Shown piece by piece: positions 28,703 through 37,778 of a stretch of DNA of 64,000 nucleotides (the stretch's first letter is position 1; every line of letters starts with the position of its first letter). The translations under genes and the position numbers were made by a program. The notes under the pieces were generated by a model, which was not told where the DNA came from, ran no database searches, and saw only the letters and a list, made by a program, of their open reading frames with translations. Source of the stretch: Bacillus sp. 2205SS5-2 (GTDB lineage Bacteria > Bacillota > Bacilli > Bacillales > Bacillaceae_K); the NCBI RefSeq assembly GCF_037024155.1, contig NZ_JAYKTS010000017.1, positions 28,337 through 92,336 on the forward strand, written 5' to 3'.

Positions 28703-28998
28703 TTGAAAACACTCCTTCTGTTTCTTCATATTTGTCCTACTTGTGTTAAATACGCCAAACAAACACTTTTCTCCTTCTTATTTTCTGAATAGTTATTCAC
28801 TTTTTTTACAATTAGGAGGGACACTCTCTGGTGAATATTTGTTTTTCATTAGAAAAGCTTCTCAAAATAAACAAAAACCATTTGATTTTTGCTAATCTTC
28901 TCGCTGTGTCCTGCTCAAAACTTCCTACTTCGACCCACCTACCGATTACTTAGACCGTCTCCCCTTCAGGAAATAAGAATGAATCGCATACTTCCAAA

Positions 28999-29075
28999 AG
29001 ACTGTTTTCACAAAATTCGAAACTTTTCATACCAGCCATTTAACTGTCACCTAACTTGGTTTCGGGTCATCATTT
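28999..29075 (-). repeat. Degenerate type A MITE end
   Basis: GACTGTTTTCACAAAATTCG...CTTTTCATACCAG and CTTGGTTTCGGGTCATC match the complement of the type A right half with many changes. Bases 28703-28998 hold no gene. Confidence 0.5.
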
Positions 29076-29170
29076 TGTAATTAATTAAATCTAAATTCTG
29101 CAATTGAGAATCTTCCCCAAAAGATGGATCAATAGCGACAATCTAGACGAAAAACTCCATTTTCTAAAAA

Positions 29171-29213
29171 TGTGAATTAAATCACAGGTATTGTAAACTC
29201 TTTTTGATAAGAT
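29171..29213 (+). promoter_or_regulatory. FNR-type site and class II promoter of ywiC
   Basis: TGTGAATTAAATCACA (29171-29186) is a perfect TGTGA-N6-TCACA palindrome, the FNR/CRP consensus. TAAGAT (29208-29213) fits a -10 box. If the palindrome centre is at -41.5, transcription starts near 29220, which agrees with that -10 position. This predicts induction under oxygen limitation. Confidence 0.7.
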
Positions 29214-29246
29214 TAACCTAAATCTTTTCTTGAGGAGTTGTTACGA

Positions 29247-29966
29247 TTGAACTTACTTATTCCAAAACAACATGGAGCTTGGGCCATGCTCATCATTCCA
29301 TTTTTACTTAGTGCCATCATTAGTGGTTTTTCGATTTTTCACATACCATTGTTCATCGGCTGGCTGTTTCTGTATTTGGGGACCTACCCCTTCCTTTTAT
29401 TATTGCGCAAAAAAAAGACCGATCTTCACCGAAAGTGGTCGTTGATTTATGGAAGCATTGCTCTTTTAAGCCTGATTCCTCCTATCCTCTACGACTGGAG
29501 AATGCTTTATTTTGGATTCGCTATGATTCCCTTCTTTCTCATTAACATTTATTACGCAAAGAGAAATAGGGAAAGAGCATTTTTCAATGATTTGACCGCA
29601 ATCGCTGCGTTTGGAGTTGGTGGATTAGCTAGTTATTTTTTAGGATCCGGAAGTCTTGATCCTATGGCCTGGTTTTTGTTCACCTTAACCTTCCTCTTTT
29701 TTCTAGGAAGTACTTTTTATGTAAAAACTATGATTCGAGAGAAAAAGAACACCCGGTTCAAATGGTTTTCTTGGCTTTACCATGCTCTCATTCCCTTGTT
29801 ACTAATTCTTTCCGGAAACAGTTTGTTCATTATTGCTTTCATCCCAAGCATTTTGAGAGCTGTTTTATTTTACGGACGAAAAATGAGTATTATGAAAGTC
29901 GGTATCTTAGAAATTGAGAATGCGGTGTATTTCTTCTTTGCTATGCTAATGATTATTTTAATGTAA
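29247..29966 (+). CDS. ywiC: YwiC-like integral membrane protein
   Basis: 240 residues, mostly hydrophobic, with about seven membrane helices. The conserved opening PKQHGAWAMLIIPF and the internal YYAKRNRERAFFNDLTAI identify the YwiC family. In Bacillus subtilis ywiC lies in the fnr/nar region; the family's function is unknown. TTG 29247 is preferred because GAGGAG lies 9 bases upstream; TTG 29238 would be too close. An FNR-type site upstream supports anaerobic control. No nitrate genes are in this window. A strong terminator follows. Confidence 0.87.
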   Translation: MNLLIPKQHGAWAMLIIPFLLSAIISGFSIFHIPLFIGWLFLYLGTYPFLLLLRKKKTDLHRKWSLIYGSIALLSLIPPILYDWRMLYFGFAMIPFFLINIYYAKRNRERAFFNDLTAIAAFGVGGLASYFLGSGSLDPMAWFLFTLTFLFFLGSTFYVKTMIREKKNTRFKWFSWLYHALIPLLLILSGNSLFIIAFIPSILRAVLFYGRKMSIMKVGILEIENAVYFFFAMLMIILM

Positions 29967-29970
29967 CCTT

Positions 29971-30017
29971 AAATGAGCCTACAACGAGATCTATATTCTC
30001 GTTGTAGGCTCATTTTA
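29971..30017 (+). terminator. Terminator of ywiC
   Basis: GAGCCTACAACGAGA and TCTCGTTGTAGGCTC pair perfectly around a 6-7 base loop, followed by ATTTTAC. Confidence 0.85.
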
Positions 30018-30192
30018 CTCGAACGATTGTCTATTCTATTCCTAGTCAAAATACAAATCGTAAAACATGCTCAACTTGCATATATATTTAGTACCGTGCT
30101 TACAAGGAAAAAAGTAAGGTTCTTGCCCCTTCCGTCAAATCGTTTTTTCTATTCTTTGTCTTGAAAAATTATAAAATGATGAGGGATTTAAG

Positions 30193-30648
30193 ATGGATTT
30201 ATTTGAAAAAATGAAAGATGAAGTGAACCGAATGAAAGAGGGTATGGGCATACCCATTTCGATTTCAAGCACTATGCTGAATGAATTACTGGAAAAATCA
30301 GACAAAATCAAAAACACAACCGTTGAAATTGCGGAAAAAGAGGTTCAAATTTCGGGCAAAGCAGAAGTGAAAAAATGGTTTATTAACCGTGACATCCCTT
30401 TTTCCCTTACTCTTCAACCAATCAAAATGGAAAAAAGACAATTGATTTTTAAAATCACCCATTTCAAGCCTGTCAATATCAACTTCCTCAACAAGATGAT
30501 ATTCACGAAATCTCCATACCTACTCTATGATCATCATCACATTAATCTAGATTTCAACAATATTGATTTAGTAAAAAAAATCCCGATTGGAAACATCAAA
30601 AAATACGAACTAGAAGAAGGAAAAATTCTGCTAACGATTGGAATTTGA
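30193..30648 (+). CDS. Hypothetical protein, 151 aa
   Basis: Not recognised. The first 60 residues are helical and charged (MDLFEKMKDEVNRMKEGMGI, LNELLEKSDKIKNTTVEI). The rest is beta-rich (EVQISGKAEVKKWF, PFSLTLQPIKMEKRQLIFKI, KKYELEEGKILLTIGI). No signal peptide or membrane segment. GATGAGGG precedes ATG 30193. The alternating strands resemble small DUF proteins that bind lipids or coat surfaces, but no motif supports a function. Single gene followed by a compound repeat. Confidence 0.6.
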   Translation: MDLFEKMKDEVNRMKEGMGIPISISSTMLNELLEKSDKIKNTTVEIAEKEVQISGKAEVKKWFINRDIPFSLTLQPIKMEKRQLIFKITHFKPVNINFLNKMIFTKSPYLLYDHHHINLDFNNIDLVKKIPIGNIKKYELEEGKILLTIGI

Positions 30649-30769
30649 AGAATCAATCTCTGGATAACTAACCCATCTATTCAGTCTAAGTGATCTCCTG
30701 TTTCATAGAAAAAAGGTCGTTCTTAGTTAAAGTCCCTTTTCATATTCAGTGTTGTTATTTGTTTTAATT

Positions 30770-31177
30770 GGCTCTTATCGTATACATTGTGACTATTTCA
30801 TCAGATTTTTGACTACATCCTTTATCTTACTGTTGACTTCCATAAAAAAAAGACGGATCCAGCTGCAGTGGCTAGGGACTCGGGCATTTGTCAGTCCACT
30901 TCGTGAAGCAGGCTTCACTGCGTGTTCTGCCAGATGCCTGCCGTCCCTGGGCAGCCACTTCCGCTTTTCTTGATTCAGCTGCAGTGGCTAGGGACTCGGG
31001 CATTTGTCAGTCCACTTCGTGAAGCAGGCTTCACTGCGTGTTCTGCCAGATGCCTGCCGTCCCTGGGCAGCCACTTCCGCTTTTCTTGATTCAGCTGCAG
31101 TGGCTAGGGACTCGGGGGCAAGTGAATATCCTAGAAAATATACTGATACGAAAAGCAACAAACTTTGCTAAGACAGC
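30770..31177 (+). repeat. Type A MITE carrying a 2.3-unit hairpin-repeat array
   Basis: The left half (GGCTCTTATCGTATACATTG...AAAAAAAGACGGATCC) and right half (ACTGATACGAAAAGCAACAA...AAGACAGCC) of a type A element are separated by a 116-bp tandem repeat starting at 30861, 30977 and 31093 (last unit partial). Each unit runs AGCTGCAGTGGCTAGGGACT...CTGGGCAGCCACTTCCGC and has the tip hairpin GTGAAGC-AG-GCTTCAC (30903-30918). Confidence 0.88.
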
Positions 31178-31303
31178 CTTTAATTATCAATGGAATCCCT
31201 TGTACTAGTATTGATTTGACTTTATTGAATGAGAATAGATGTTCAGTATCCAAGGTTTTAACAGAATAAACATGGCTGCCAATTCCCTCTATTACAATGA
31301 TAT

Positions 31304-31343
31304 CCCCCTAGACAAATCAATTCATCTGTCTAGGGGGTTTTTT
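31304..31343 (+). terminator. Orphan strong terminator
   Basis: CCCCCTAGACA and TGTCTAGGGGG pair perfectly, followed by TTTTTT. No gene ends close upstream on this strand, so the transcript it ends is unclear. It may be an untranslated RNA from the repeat region. The rest of 31178-31663 is without a gene. Confidence 0.75.
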
Positions 31344-31663
31344 CGACCTCCACTATTTCAGCCAACGTGATTTTATTAAATCCGCTTGATTTATCCAGCC
31401 TTTATGTCAATTCTCTGAGGCCTGGTGGACCTTTCCTCTCACACTATGCAGGGATTCCCCTCTTGACCAAATAGGGTGATGCATTAGCTTGAATTATTCA
31501 ACTAGACAGGCGATAAGTCCTGCTTTCTAAACCTTTCCTCCTATAGATAGTTAGTAATATACAGGAACTTGGTATGTTCTTTTTGAGAGAATACAACTAG
31601 TATACATTTGGATATAAATGTAAATGATAATATTCAAGATAAAAGGGCTCATTCGGAGGTATT

Positions 31664-32155
31664 ATGTTAGGACTACTTTTGGCCGCTATTCTTTTTAATT
31701 TGATTGCATTCAAAACAAATAAGAGATTGACAAAAAATCAGATCATACACATTTGGACTTTCACACTTACTTTTCAGCTATTATTTGATTGTATCATTGA
31801 CATTAAATATTCCGGCTACTGGTATTTCACAACAGAATTTGATTGGTTTGAAATGCCAGCTCGATTAGTTCTTATTCCCCCTGTCAATATGATCTTTCTT
31901 AATTATTTCCCTTTTAAAAAAGCATTCATTAGAAAGATCTACTATCTGTTCGGGTGGGATGTTATGTTGATCTTATATGAACTCATAACTCTACTCCCAG
32001 AGCCGTATGGATACTTCTATTATGGCTGGTGGTCATTATGGTACTCACTCATTATCAACCCACTACTACTCATTTGCTTACTAAACTACTACAAATGGAT
32101 CTACCAAGTAGAAATGAAAAGCGAAAGTGGCTGCCCTGCGGCGTCAGGCAAATGA
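31664..32155 (+). CDS. CBO0543-like membrane protein with repeat-derived C-terminus
   Basis: 163 residues with about five hydrophobic helices (LGLLLAAILFNLIAF, WTFTLTFQLLFDCIIDI, MPARLVLIPPVNMIFLNYFP, FGWDVMLILYELITLLP, LWYSLIINPLLLICLLNYY). The layout resembles the protein at 26988-27500 and the CBO0543 group, so the family call is tentative. The last dozen residues (SGCPAASGK) are encoded by the first unit of the hairpin array, so the native C-terminus has been replaced. ATG 31664 follows GGAGG at 7 bases. Confidence 0.65.
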   Translation: MLGLLLAAILFNLIAFKTNKRLTKNQIIHIWTFTLTFQLLFDCIIDIKYSGYWYFTTEFDWFEMPARLVLIPPVNMIFLNYFPFKKAFIRKIYYLFGWDVMLILYELITLLPEPYGYFYYGWWSLWYSLIINPLLLICLLNYYKWIYQVEMKSESGCPAASGK

Positions 32156-33142
32156 AGAACTCGGAGGTGATGCTTGCATCGCTGGAGGGTTATTCATTTG
32201 ACCCCGAGCCTCAAGCCACTGCAGCTGGACACACGAAATGCGGAAGTGGCTGCCCTGAGGCGGCAGGCAAATGACGCAACTCAGAGGAAATCTTGATTTC
32301 CGGCGGGTTGTGGCATTTGACCCGAGCCTCAAGCCACTGCAGCTGGACACACGAAATGCGGAAGTGGCTGCCCTGAGGCGGCAGGCAAATGACGCAACTC
32401 AGAGGAAATCCTGATTTCCGGCGGGTTGTGGCATTTGACCCGAGCCTCAAGCCACTGCAGCTGGACACACGAAATGCGAAAGTGGCTGCCCTGCGGCGGC
32501 AGGCAAATGACGCAACTCAGAGGAAATCCTGATTTCCGGCGGGTTGTGGCATTTGACCCGAGCCTCAAGCCACTGCAGCTGGACACACGAAATGCGAAAG
32601 TGGCTGCCCTGAGGCGGCAGGCAAATGATGAACTCGGAGGTGATGCTTGCATCGCTGGAGGGTTATTCATTTGACCCAAGCCTCAAGCCACTGCAGCTGG
32701 ACACACGAAATGCGAAAGTGGCTGCCCTGAGGCGGCAGGCAAATGATGAACTCGGAGGTGATGCTTGCATCGCTGGAGGGTTATTCATTTGACCCGAGCC
32801 TCAAGCCACTGCAGCTGGACACACGAAATGCGAAAGTGGCTGCCCTGAGGCGGCAGGCAAATGATGAACTTGGAGGTGATGCTTGCATCGCTGGAGGGTT
32901 ATTCATTTGACCCGAGCCTCAAGCCACTGCAGCTGGACACACGAAATGCGGAAGTGGCTGCCCTGCGGCGTCAGGCAAATGTTATCCAACGGAGAAGGTC
33001 CTGACCTTTGGAGTTGGATGTTATTTGTCCCATAGCTGCTAGCCACTAAAGCTGGATTCGTCTGTTTTAGATGGAAATCACCAGAAATAGAAAGGAATCA
33101 TTCAAAAATCAAATGATTAGACACAACGTATACGAAAAAGAT
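32121..33142 (-). repeat. Eight-unit tandem hairpin array inside a type A MITE remnant
   Basis: Units start at 32121, 32240, 32358, 32476, 32594, 32712, 32830 and 32948 (period 118-119 bp). Each is an imperfect palindrome: GTGGCTGCCCTGAGGCGGCA pairs with the complement of GAGCCTCAAGCCAC. Tip hairpins differ but always pair: GATGC-TT-GCATC (units 1, 5-7), GGAAATC-YT-GATTTCC (units 2-4), AAGGTC-CT-GACCTT (unit 8). From about 33056 to 33142 the left half of a type A element follows in reverse (GATTCGTCTGTTTTAGATGG...CAACGTATACGAAAAAG). Its other half is missing. Reading frames through the array are artefacts of its composition. Confidence 0.92.
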
Positions 33143-33643
33143 TTACAGATACAGATGTAGATCACGGTATATTGTAATGATTTCATCAATTTTCATACGG
33201 ACTAAACCGCTTGAGGAAGGAGCAACAAAGTCGGATACGCCATCAACGACAGATGACTCTTGTATACCCCATGCTATTTGTTTTTGTTTTGTAAACTGTT
33301 GGTAAACCCCTTTCCCCACATAGCAAGCTATCTTTGGCCTGTACCTTTCTAGTTTTCCCTTTAAAATAATGCGACCTTCAGCGTATTCTTCTTTCGTAAT
33401 ATCCGTAGCTGCTCTTGTAGGACGACTAACAATGTTCGTAAATCCGATCCCTGTTTTGAGTAAATCTCGGTCTTCCCATGGTTCATATTTTCTAGCTGTT
33501 AATCCTGCTCCGTGCAATATCTTCCAAAATCGATTCCCAGGGTGAGCATAATTATGTCCAAGTTCTCCAGAGCGAATGCTGGGATTAAATCCAATGAATA
33601 CAATATTTAGCTGTTCTTCTAATGAATCTGCAATTCCAGACAT
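33143..33643 (-). CDS. mug: Mismatch-specific (G:U/T) DNA glycosylase
   Basis: 166 residues with the UDG family 2 signature: IVFIGFNPSIRSGELGHNYA (catalytic Asn in GFNPS), GNRFWKILHGAGL, TNIVSRPTRAATDI and the C-terminal VAPSSSGLVR that penetrates the helix. Removes uracil or thymine mispaired with guanine. ATG 33643 follows GGAGAGG. The stop codon sits directly against the end of the type A remnant, so the 3' flank has been replaced by repeat DNA without harming the coding sequence. Single gene. Confidence 0.9.
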   Translation of the reverse strand: MSGIADSLEEQLNIVFIGFNPSIRSGELGHNYAHPGNRFWKILHGAGLTARKYEPWEDRDLLKTGIGFTNIVSRPTRAATDITKEEYAEGRIILKGKLERYRPKIACYVGKGVYQQFTKQKQIAWGIQESSVVDGVSDFVAPSSSGLVRMKIDEIITIYRDLHLYL

Positions 33644-33924
33644 GCCTTCCTCTCCTTAACCAACAAAACTTTCTCGCTTGATATCTACTTTCCCTATTCT
33701 ATATATCTTCCCAATTTTCATAAGAAAACATGATTTACATTGCGAAACATAAGACACCTTTACTCACGAAAGCGTAAAAATATTCTTATCCCTCTAACTC
33801 AGCCAATTTCATTATCGAACCAAATCGCACCCACATATAGTTGAAGACGGTTAAATTCAACTATATGCTGTGACCTAATAGCGTTATATAGATATTATGA
33901 AATAGATTGATCTAATTACCCCAT

Positions 33925-34584
33925 TTATAATTCCCTAACAATTTTTCCAGACCGGATTTTTAATGGAATATATCTAGCTGAACCGGTATATATTATTTTT
34001 TCCAAATTAACAATTTCAATTTCAGATTCAATATTCACGACTTTGAACTCATTCGGTTCCAACCTCACAGAATAAGTCCCAATTTTATTCATTAATTCAA
34101 GTATCTGTTGGTTCTCTTCATAGAGATATTCTTCATTAAAATCAATTGAAAAGAAGACGTCTTTTCCACTATGATTTTCAAAGAACAGATCACATTCGGC
34201 CTGAATCATTGATTCATTAATCTTTTCAAAGGAACAGCCACTCTTGTCTTTTTGATAAGAAACAGCATAAATCCCCGGTGCTATGGTTCGTTGAAACATA
34301 TATACAAGGAATGTAGGTAGCAGCAGCGACAAAACCAGTGCCAGAATTGTCATGCGTCCTTTGTATTTATCGAAAGAATGCCAAAGAAAAAAGACCCCCA
34401 CCACCAAAAAGCTAAAAGACAGTATGCCGATAAATTGGAATCCATTCGAATTTGTAACAGGTATATTAACAAGATACAAGATTTCTTCCCCGAAAGGATG
34501 ATTATGTGGGAATGGGAAATTGAATAGCATAGATAAACTTATGAATAGTAACGCAGCGAATAAAAATTTATTATTTTTGATCAT
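33925..34584 (-). CDS. Membrane-anchored hypothetical protein, 219 aa
   Basis: Three hydrophobic helices in the first 95 residues (FLFAALLFISLSMLFNFPF, FIGILSFSFLVVGVFFLWH, ILALVLSLLLPTFLVYMF) are followed by a roughly 120-residue beta-rich, probably extracytoplasmic domain (SYQKDKSGCSFEKI, IQAECDLFFENHSGKDVFF, VRLEPNEFKVVNIESE). Two Cys could form a disulfide. The second half resembles small immunoglobulin-like domains, but no family is recognised. GAGGGTCG precedes ATG 34584. It stands alone. Confidence 0.65.
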   Translation of the reverse strand: MIKNNKFLFAALLFISLSMLFNFPFPHNHPFGEEILYLVNIPVTNSNGFQFIGILSFSFLVVGVFFLWHSFDKYKGRMTILALVLSLLLPTFLVYMFQRTIAPGIYAVSYQKDKSGCSFEKINESMIQAECDLFFENHSGKDVFFSIDFNEEYLYEENQQILELMNKIGTYSVRLEPNEFKVVNIESEIEIVNLEKIIYTGSARYIPLKIRSGKIVREL

Positions 34585-34808
34585 GTTTCGACCCTCTTTT
34601 CAAAAAGGAACAGCAAGTAAGACATTGATTCATCACATCGCACATCCCTTTATTTCTATGGTTTGAAAGCATGTTTTTTCTACTTTCCATCTTGTATATT
34701 GCATACATCGAACTAATTTGAATGTGATAATGACTTCTTTTTTCAATATTAATTTGTGGAACAAGTCGGTTCTAACTGTCTTCTTTCTTCTTTATCGTTC
34801 TTGATTAT

Positions 34809-35087
34809 GGCTCTTTTCGTATACATTGTGTCTATTTCATCTGATTTTTGACTAAATCCTCCATTTCACTGTTGATTTCTATCAAAAACAGACGGATCTA
34901 GCTGCAGTGACTTGCGGCTCGGGGTCAAATGAATAACCCTCCAGCGATGCAGGCATCACCTCCGAGTTCTTCATTTGCCTGACGCCGCAGGGCAGCCACT
35001 TCCGCTTTTCGTAAATGATGCCCGAAACAAAGCTATATCACAGTTGATTAACTGATACGAAAAGCCACGACCTTTGCGAAAACAGCC
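34809..35087 (+). repeat. Type A MITE carrying one hairpin-repeat unit
   Basis: GGCTCTTTTCGTATACATTG to CCTTTGCGAAAACAGCC. It is flanked by near-identical 8-mers TTGATTAT / TTTATTAT. A complete hairpin unit occupies about 34900-35012 with tip GATGC-AG-GCATC. This is the single-copy counterpart of the array at 32.1 kb. Confidence 0.88.
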
Positions 35088-35487
35088 TTTATTATTGAAA
35101 CATAACATGAGTAATGAAACAGGGTCATTTAATATGGTGAAAGTATTCTTCAACAACTATCATACTATATTTTAGTTGATATATCATGGATACCCATCTA
35201 TTAATCTCCTTAAATGGATATCTAAACCAATTGCTTTTTATGTGTAAAAAGTTAGAATTATTCTCGGAGGAACGTGACTCATCATCAGAATGTTTATTTC
35301 TATATTTCATAATGATGTATTTTACTCCTACTGCTGCTGCTCAAGCTGGTGGGGTAAACAGGGAAATTAGATGCAAATGATCCTACAGCCATCATTGTGG
35401 GAGTGTATCAGTCGTTCTTTATGGAAAGCGCAATGGTCTCTATAAGGACAGCTTTAAATGAAGCAGTGATTATATAAATATCCCGAT

Positions 35488-35724
35488 GAATAGAAATAAG
35501 AAAGTAGTCAAGTGGGCTAACTTTATCGAATGGATGTTAAATGGTCTTTCCTGCGAAAGGCGGCTATACTTATTGAGTTCGCTCATATAATATTGTTTTA
35601 TTGATGGTAGAAATTTTTATTTTCACTCATAAAAGAAAACACTCAAACGTCCAAGGAAACCATTGAAGTGGATGAAATCTACTTTCTAGAGAGTTGTATG
35701 GAGCGAAAAAAGGAAAAGTTTAGA
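35488..35724 (+). pseudogene. IS1595-family transposase N-terminal fragment
   Basis: Reading with two frame changes and an in-frame stop gives WANFIEWMLNGLS, then LRKAAILIEFAHIILFY, then QTSKETIEVDEIYFLES, the family's helix-turn-helix and first catalytic Asp region. It is cut off at 35725 by a type C element. Bases 35088-35487 hold no supported gene. Confidence 0.65.
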
Positions 35725-35725
35725 A

Positions 35726-35887
35726 GGCTCTTCACTATTGGTTCTCGTATCCTTTGTTGCTCTACCATATAAAAACGGATGGAAACACTCTTTTCTATCC
35801 CCATTTCGGGTAAGGAATGATGCGAAGTCATTCTTCATCACTAAATAAGAGCTAGTTTGAAAAGCCACGATCTTTGCGAAAACAGCG
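35726..35887 (+). repeat. Type C MITE, copy 1
   Basis: GGCTCTTCACTATTGG...GGATGGAAACACTCTTTTC...CATTTCGGGT...CACGATCTTTGCGAAAACAGC. Shares termini with types A and B but has its own core. It interrupts the IS1595 fragment. Confidence 0.75.
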
Positions 35888-36370
35888 TTACTATTTGAAT
35901 AACATCAATGCATATTATTTTTAAAAAAACGTGGATGCGTCGGTCCAATTTAGTTTCCACCAAGTTCTTCTTTTGCATCTTACTTGGTTTTTAGTTTCTA
36001 GATCTTCATTCAATGAAAAGTGATTTTAGTAAGAAAAAAGGAATGCTAACCCTTCCACTGTCCAAGGAACTAAGGTGACTACTCTTTCTTCGCGAGAAAA
36101 ATATGAAGCATTTTTAAACTTCTACAACAGCAGCTTAATTGAACAGTGCACAAAAAAATCTTTCAATAGGCGGCTCATTAAATTGAATAAGTGTCTTGTG
36201 GAAATTCTAACACTTTGAAATAATTGATATTAAGTTAAAGGAATAGTATAAAACATTTGGTTTAGTGAGGCGCTTCTGTGATTTCATAATCCTATGTTTA
36301 AGTATGATGGTTTTTGGTATCTGTAACCATTCAGGTTTGGCAGTAAAATATTGGGAGGGGTTAAAAATTG
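35888..36370. other. Gene-free stretch
   Basis: A+T-rich sequence with many stops in all frames. I see no recognisable gene, repeat or terminator here. The last 15 bases hold the ribosome binding site GGGAGGGG for the small gene that follows. Confidence 0.5.
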
Positions 36371-36520
36371 ATGAAACTTTTTTTTATGCTATCTGCTTTA
36401 TCCATCCCTATTTCTATCCTTTTTGACCAAGAAGCGGCGGGGATACTAACAGCTCTATTATTAATGCTTATAGCGGCGTACTTTAGTAAACCCAGGCTCA
36501 ATAAAAATAAGAATAAGTGA
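36371..36520 (+). CDS. Small two-helix membrane protein, 49 aa
   Basis: ATG 36371 follows GGGAGGGG by 10 bases (TTG 36368 is an alternative). The product has two hydrophobic segments (LFFMLSALSIPISILF and AGILTALLLMLIAAYF) split by DQEA, and a basic tail (SKPRLNKNKNK). Not recognised. The clear ribosome binding site and hydrophobic pattern support it as a real small gene. The overlapping frame on the minus strand is its shadow. Confidence 0.6.
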   Translation: MKLFFMLSALSIPISILFDQEAAGILTALLLMLIAAYFSKPRLNKNKNK

Positions 36521-37030
36521 TGGGAACAATCTGAACCAAATCTCAACATCCGTTCTTCTCTTAAATGGACAATAACTAAAGAGAATGTATTCTTCACTAT
36601 GGAGCTGGTGGCTTTATTATGAAAAATAGATCAAAGCACTAATTTGATCATATTAACTCTTTAATCTTTTTCTAGCCATTGAACTTTCTTCATTCAATTT
36701 CAATCATACTATTACACTCATAATTTCTGATGCAGTTTCTTTTTTCTACTTTACTCGTGGACTTTCTAACTTGAAGAAACACTAACAGTTTACGGATAGA
36801 AGTTAGCCTATTAGTAGGTAAGTAACATTGGTCTTGAATATGGAGGGGGTAGCAGTCCCGTATGTATAGTTAGGTTGTAAAGCTCAAGGGGCGAAATCTG
36901 CAGATCAGCCAGATGATTTCCAGCTATTAATTTATTCAATTATTGAGCGGTTTAACGAGGTAGTGGAATTATAGGATGCTGAAAATCTTCGAATATTATA
37001 AATTTAAGGAGTTGACGTATTTTTTTAGAA
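36521..37030. other. Gene-free stretch
   Basis: No supported reading frame and no copy of the repeats. Possible remnants near 36830-36960 (GTGGAATTATAGGATGCTG) cannot be assigned. Confidence 0.45.
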
Positions 37031-37234
37031 ATGTTCTTTGGTATCACACTTGTTTTGTTCGTGCTTGGATTATGCTTTTTAATGACATATTGGGGTGTCA
37101 ATCAAATCTATAAGTATACAAAAAATTCAATAAATAAAAATGATACAGAAATTATGAAAGAGTTATATTCTTTAAAACAAAGAGTAGAATCTCTTGAAAA
37201 AAAACAAGACGATAACAGAAGTAATAAATATTAA
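37031..37234 (+). CDS. Small membrane-anchored coiled-coil protein, 67 aa
   Basis: One N-terminal membrane helix (ITLVLFVLGLCFLMTYWGV) followed by a charged helix with heptad spacing (IMKELYSLKQRVESLEKKQD), likely a cytoplasmic coiled coil. Not recognised. AAGGAG lies 19 bases before ATG 37031, which is too far; an ATT start at 37019 would have ideal spacing, so the true start is uncertain. A terminator lies at 37432-37466. Confidence 0.55.
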   Translation: MFFGITLVLFVLGLCFLMTYWGVNQIYKYTKNSINKNDTEIMKELYSLKQRVESLEKKQDDNRSNKY

Positions 37235-37326
37235 ATTGTTTCATCACAATTGCTGGACCAGGCTAGTGACTTCTTCGATTATACTGAAGTTAATTCGAAT
37301 AAGAAGTTGTTAGATTTAATTTACAA

Positions 37327-37390
37327 AGGCTGTATTAGCAAAGTTTGTTGCTTCTCGCACCAGTCTATAAAAAGTGGAATAACTTTTCAC
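37327..37390 (-). repeat. Type A MITE end fragment, reverse
   Basis: GGCTGTATTAGCAAAGTTTG followed by TTGCTTCTCGCACCAGTCTATA, the complement of the type A right end. The rest is lost. Confidence 0.65.
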
Positions 37391-37431
37391 GAAAAGATCC
37401 CTAAAATAAATGCTGCGATTATTGAGTAACG

Positions 37432-37466
37432 AAGGGAATCCCATTTTGACAGGATTCCCTCTTTTA
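37432..37466 (+). terminator. Terminator
   Basis: AGGGAATCC and GGATTCCCT pair around CATTTTGACA, followed by CTTTT. It lies 200 bases after the coiled-coil gene. Confidence 0.65.
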
Positions 37467-37538
37467 AGCTCCTAAATCAACAATAAGCTTTTAAGTTGCT
37501 TTAATAAAGCATCAGTATTAATTTAATCGAATAAATCA

Positions 37539-37778
37539 TTATTCACCCTCCGGTAATGAATTAAATTCTTCTTTTTTACTTTCAAACCAGGCTTTCATTG
37601 ATTCAGGCTTTTCCATGAGTTCCTTCACCTCATTCATTGCTAATATATGTTTCTCGTCCCCTTTTTGAAACATCTCAATACCATGGGTTTTACTTTTTTC
37701 AGCCATCTCTTCAAAAGTATTTGCACGAAAAACTTTATCGCAAGCCCCACCAAGTTGTTCACAGGTCATTGTTTTCAT
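37539..37778 (-). CDS. DUF1059 domain-containing small protein
   Basis: 79 residues starting MKTMTCEQLGGACDKVFRAN, the conserved DUF1059 opening with its CxxxGGxC motif, then FEEMAEKSKTHGIEMFQKGD and a helical end. The paired Cys may bind a metal. The function of the family is unknown. ATG 37778 is chosen because GGGGGTGAT lies at ideal spacing; the frame start at 37787 lies inside that site. Single gene. Confidence 0.85.
   Translation of the reverse strand: MKTMTCEQLGGACDKVFRANTFEEMAEKSKTHGIEMFQKGDEKHILAMNEVKELMEKPESMKAWFESKKEEFNSLPEGE

Noticed and set aside
32029..32679. Several overlapping reading frames of 68-116 codons on both strands in the tandem array
   Set aside because: They are periodic translations of the 118-bp hairpin unit, exist on both strands, and have no ribosome sites.
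32121..33062. Possible CRISPR array
   Set aside because: Units are contiguous 118-119 bp with no unique spacers; variation lies in hairpin tips, and no cas gene is present.
34971..35310. Frames containing GCFRKGRGFSY
   Set aside because: They are readings of a type A element end in reverse, not genes.
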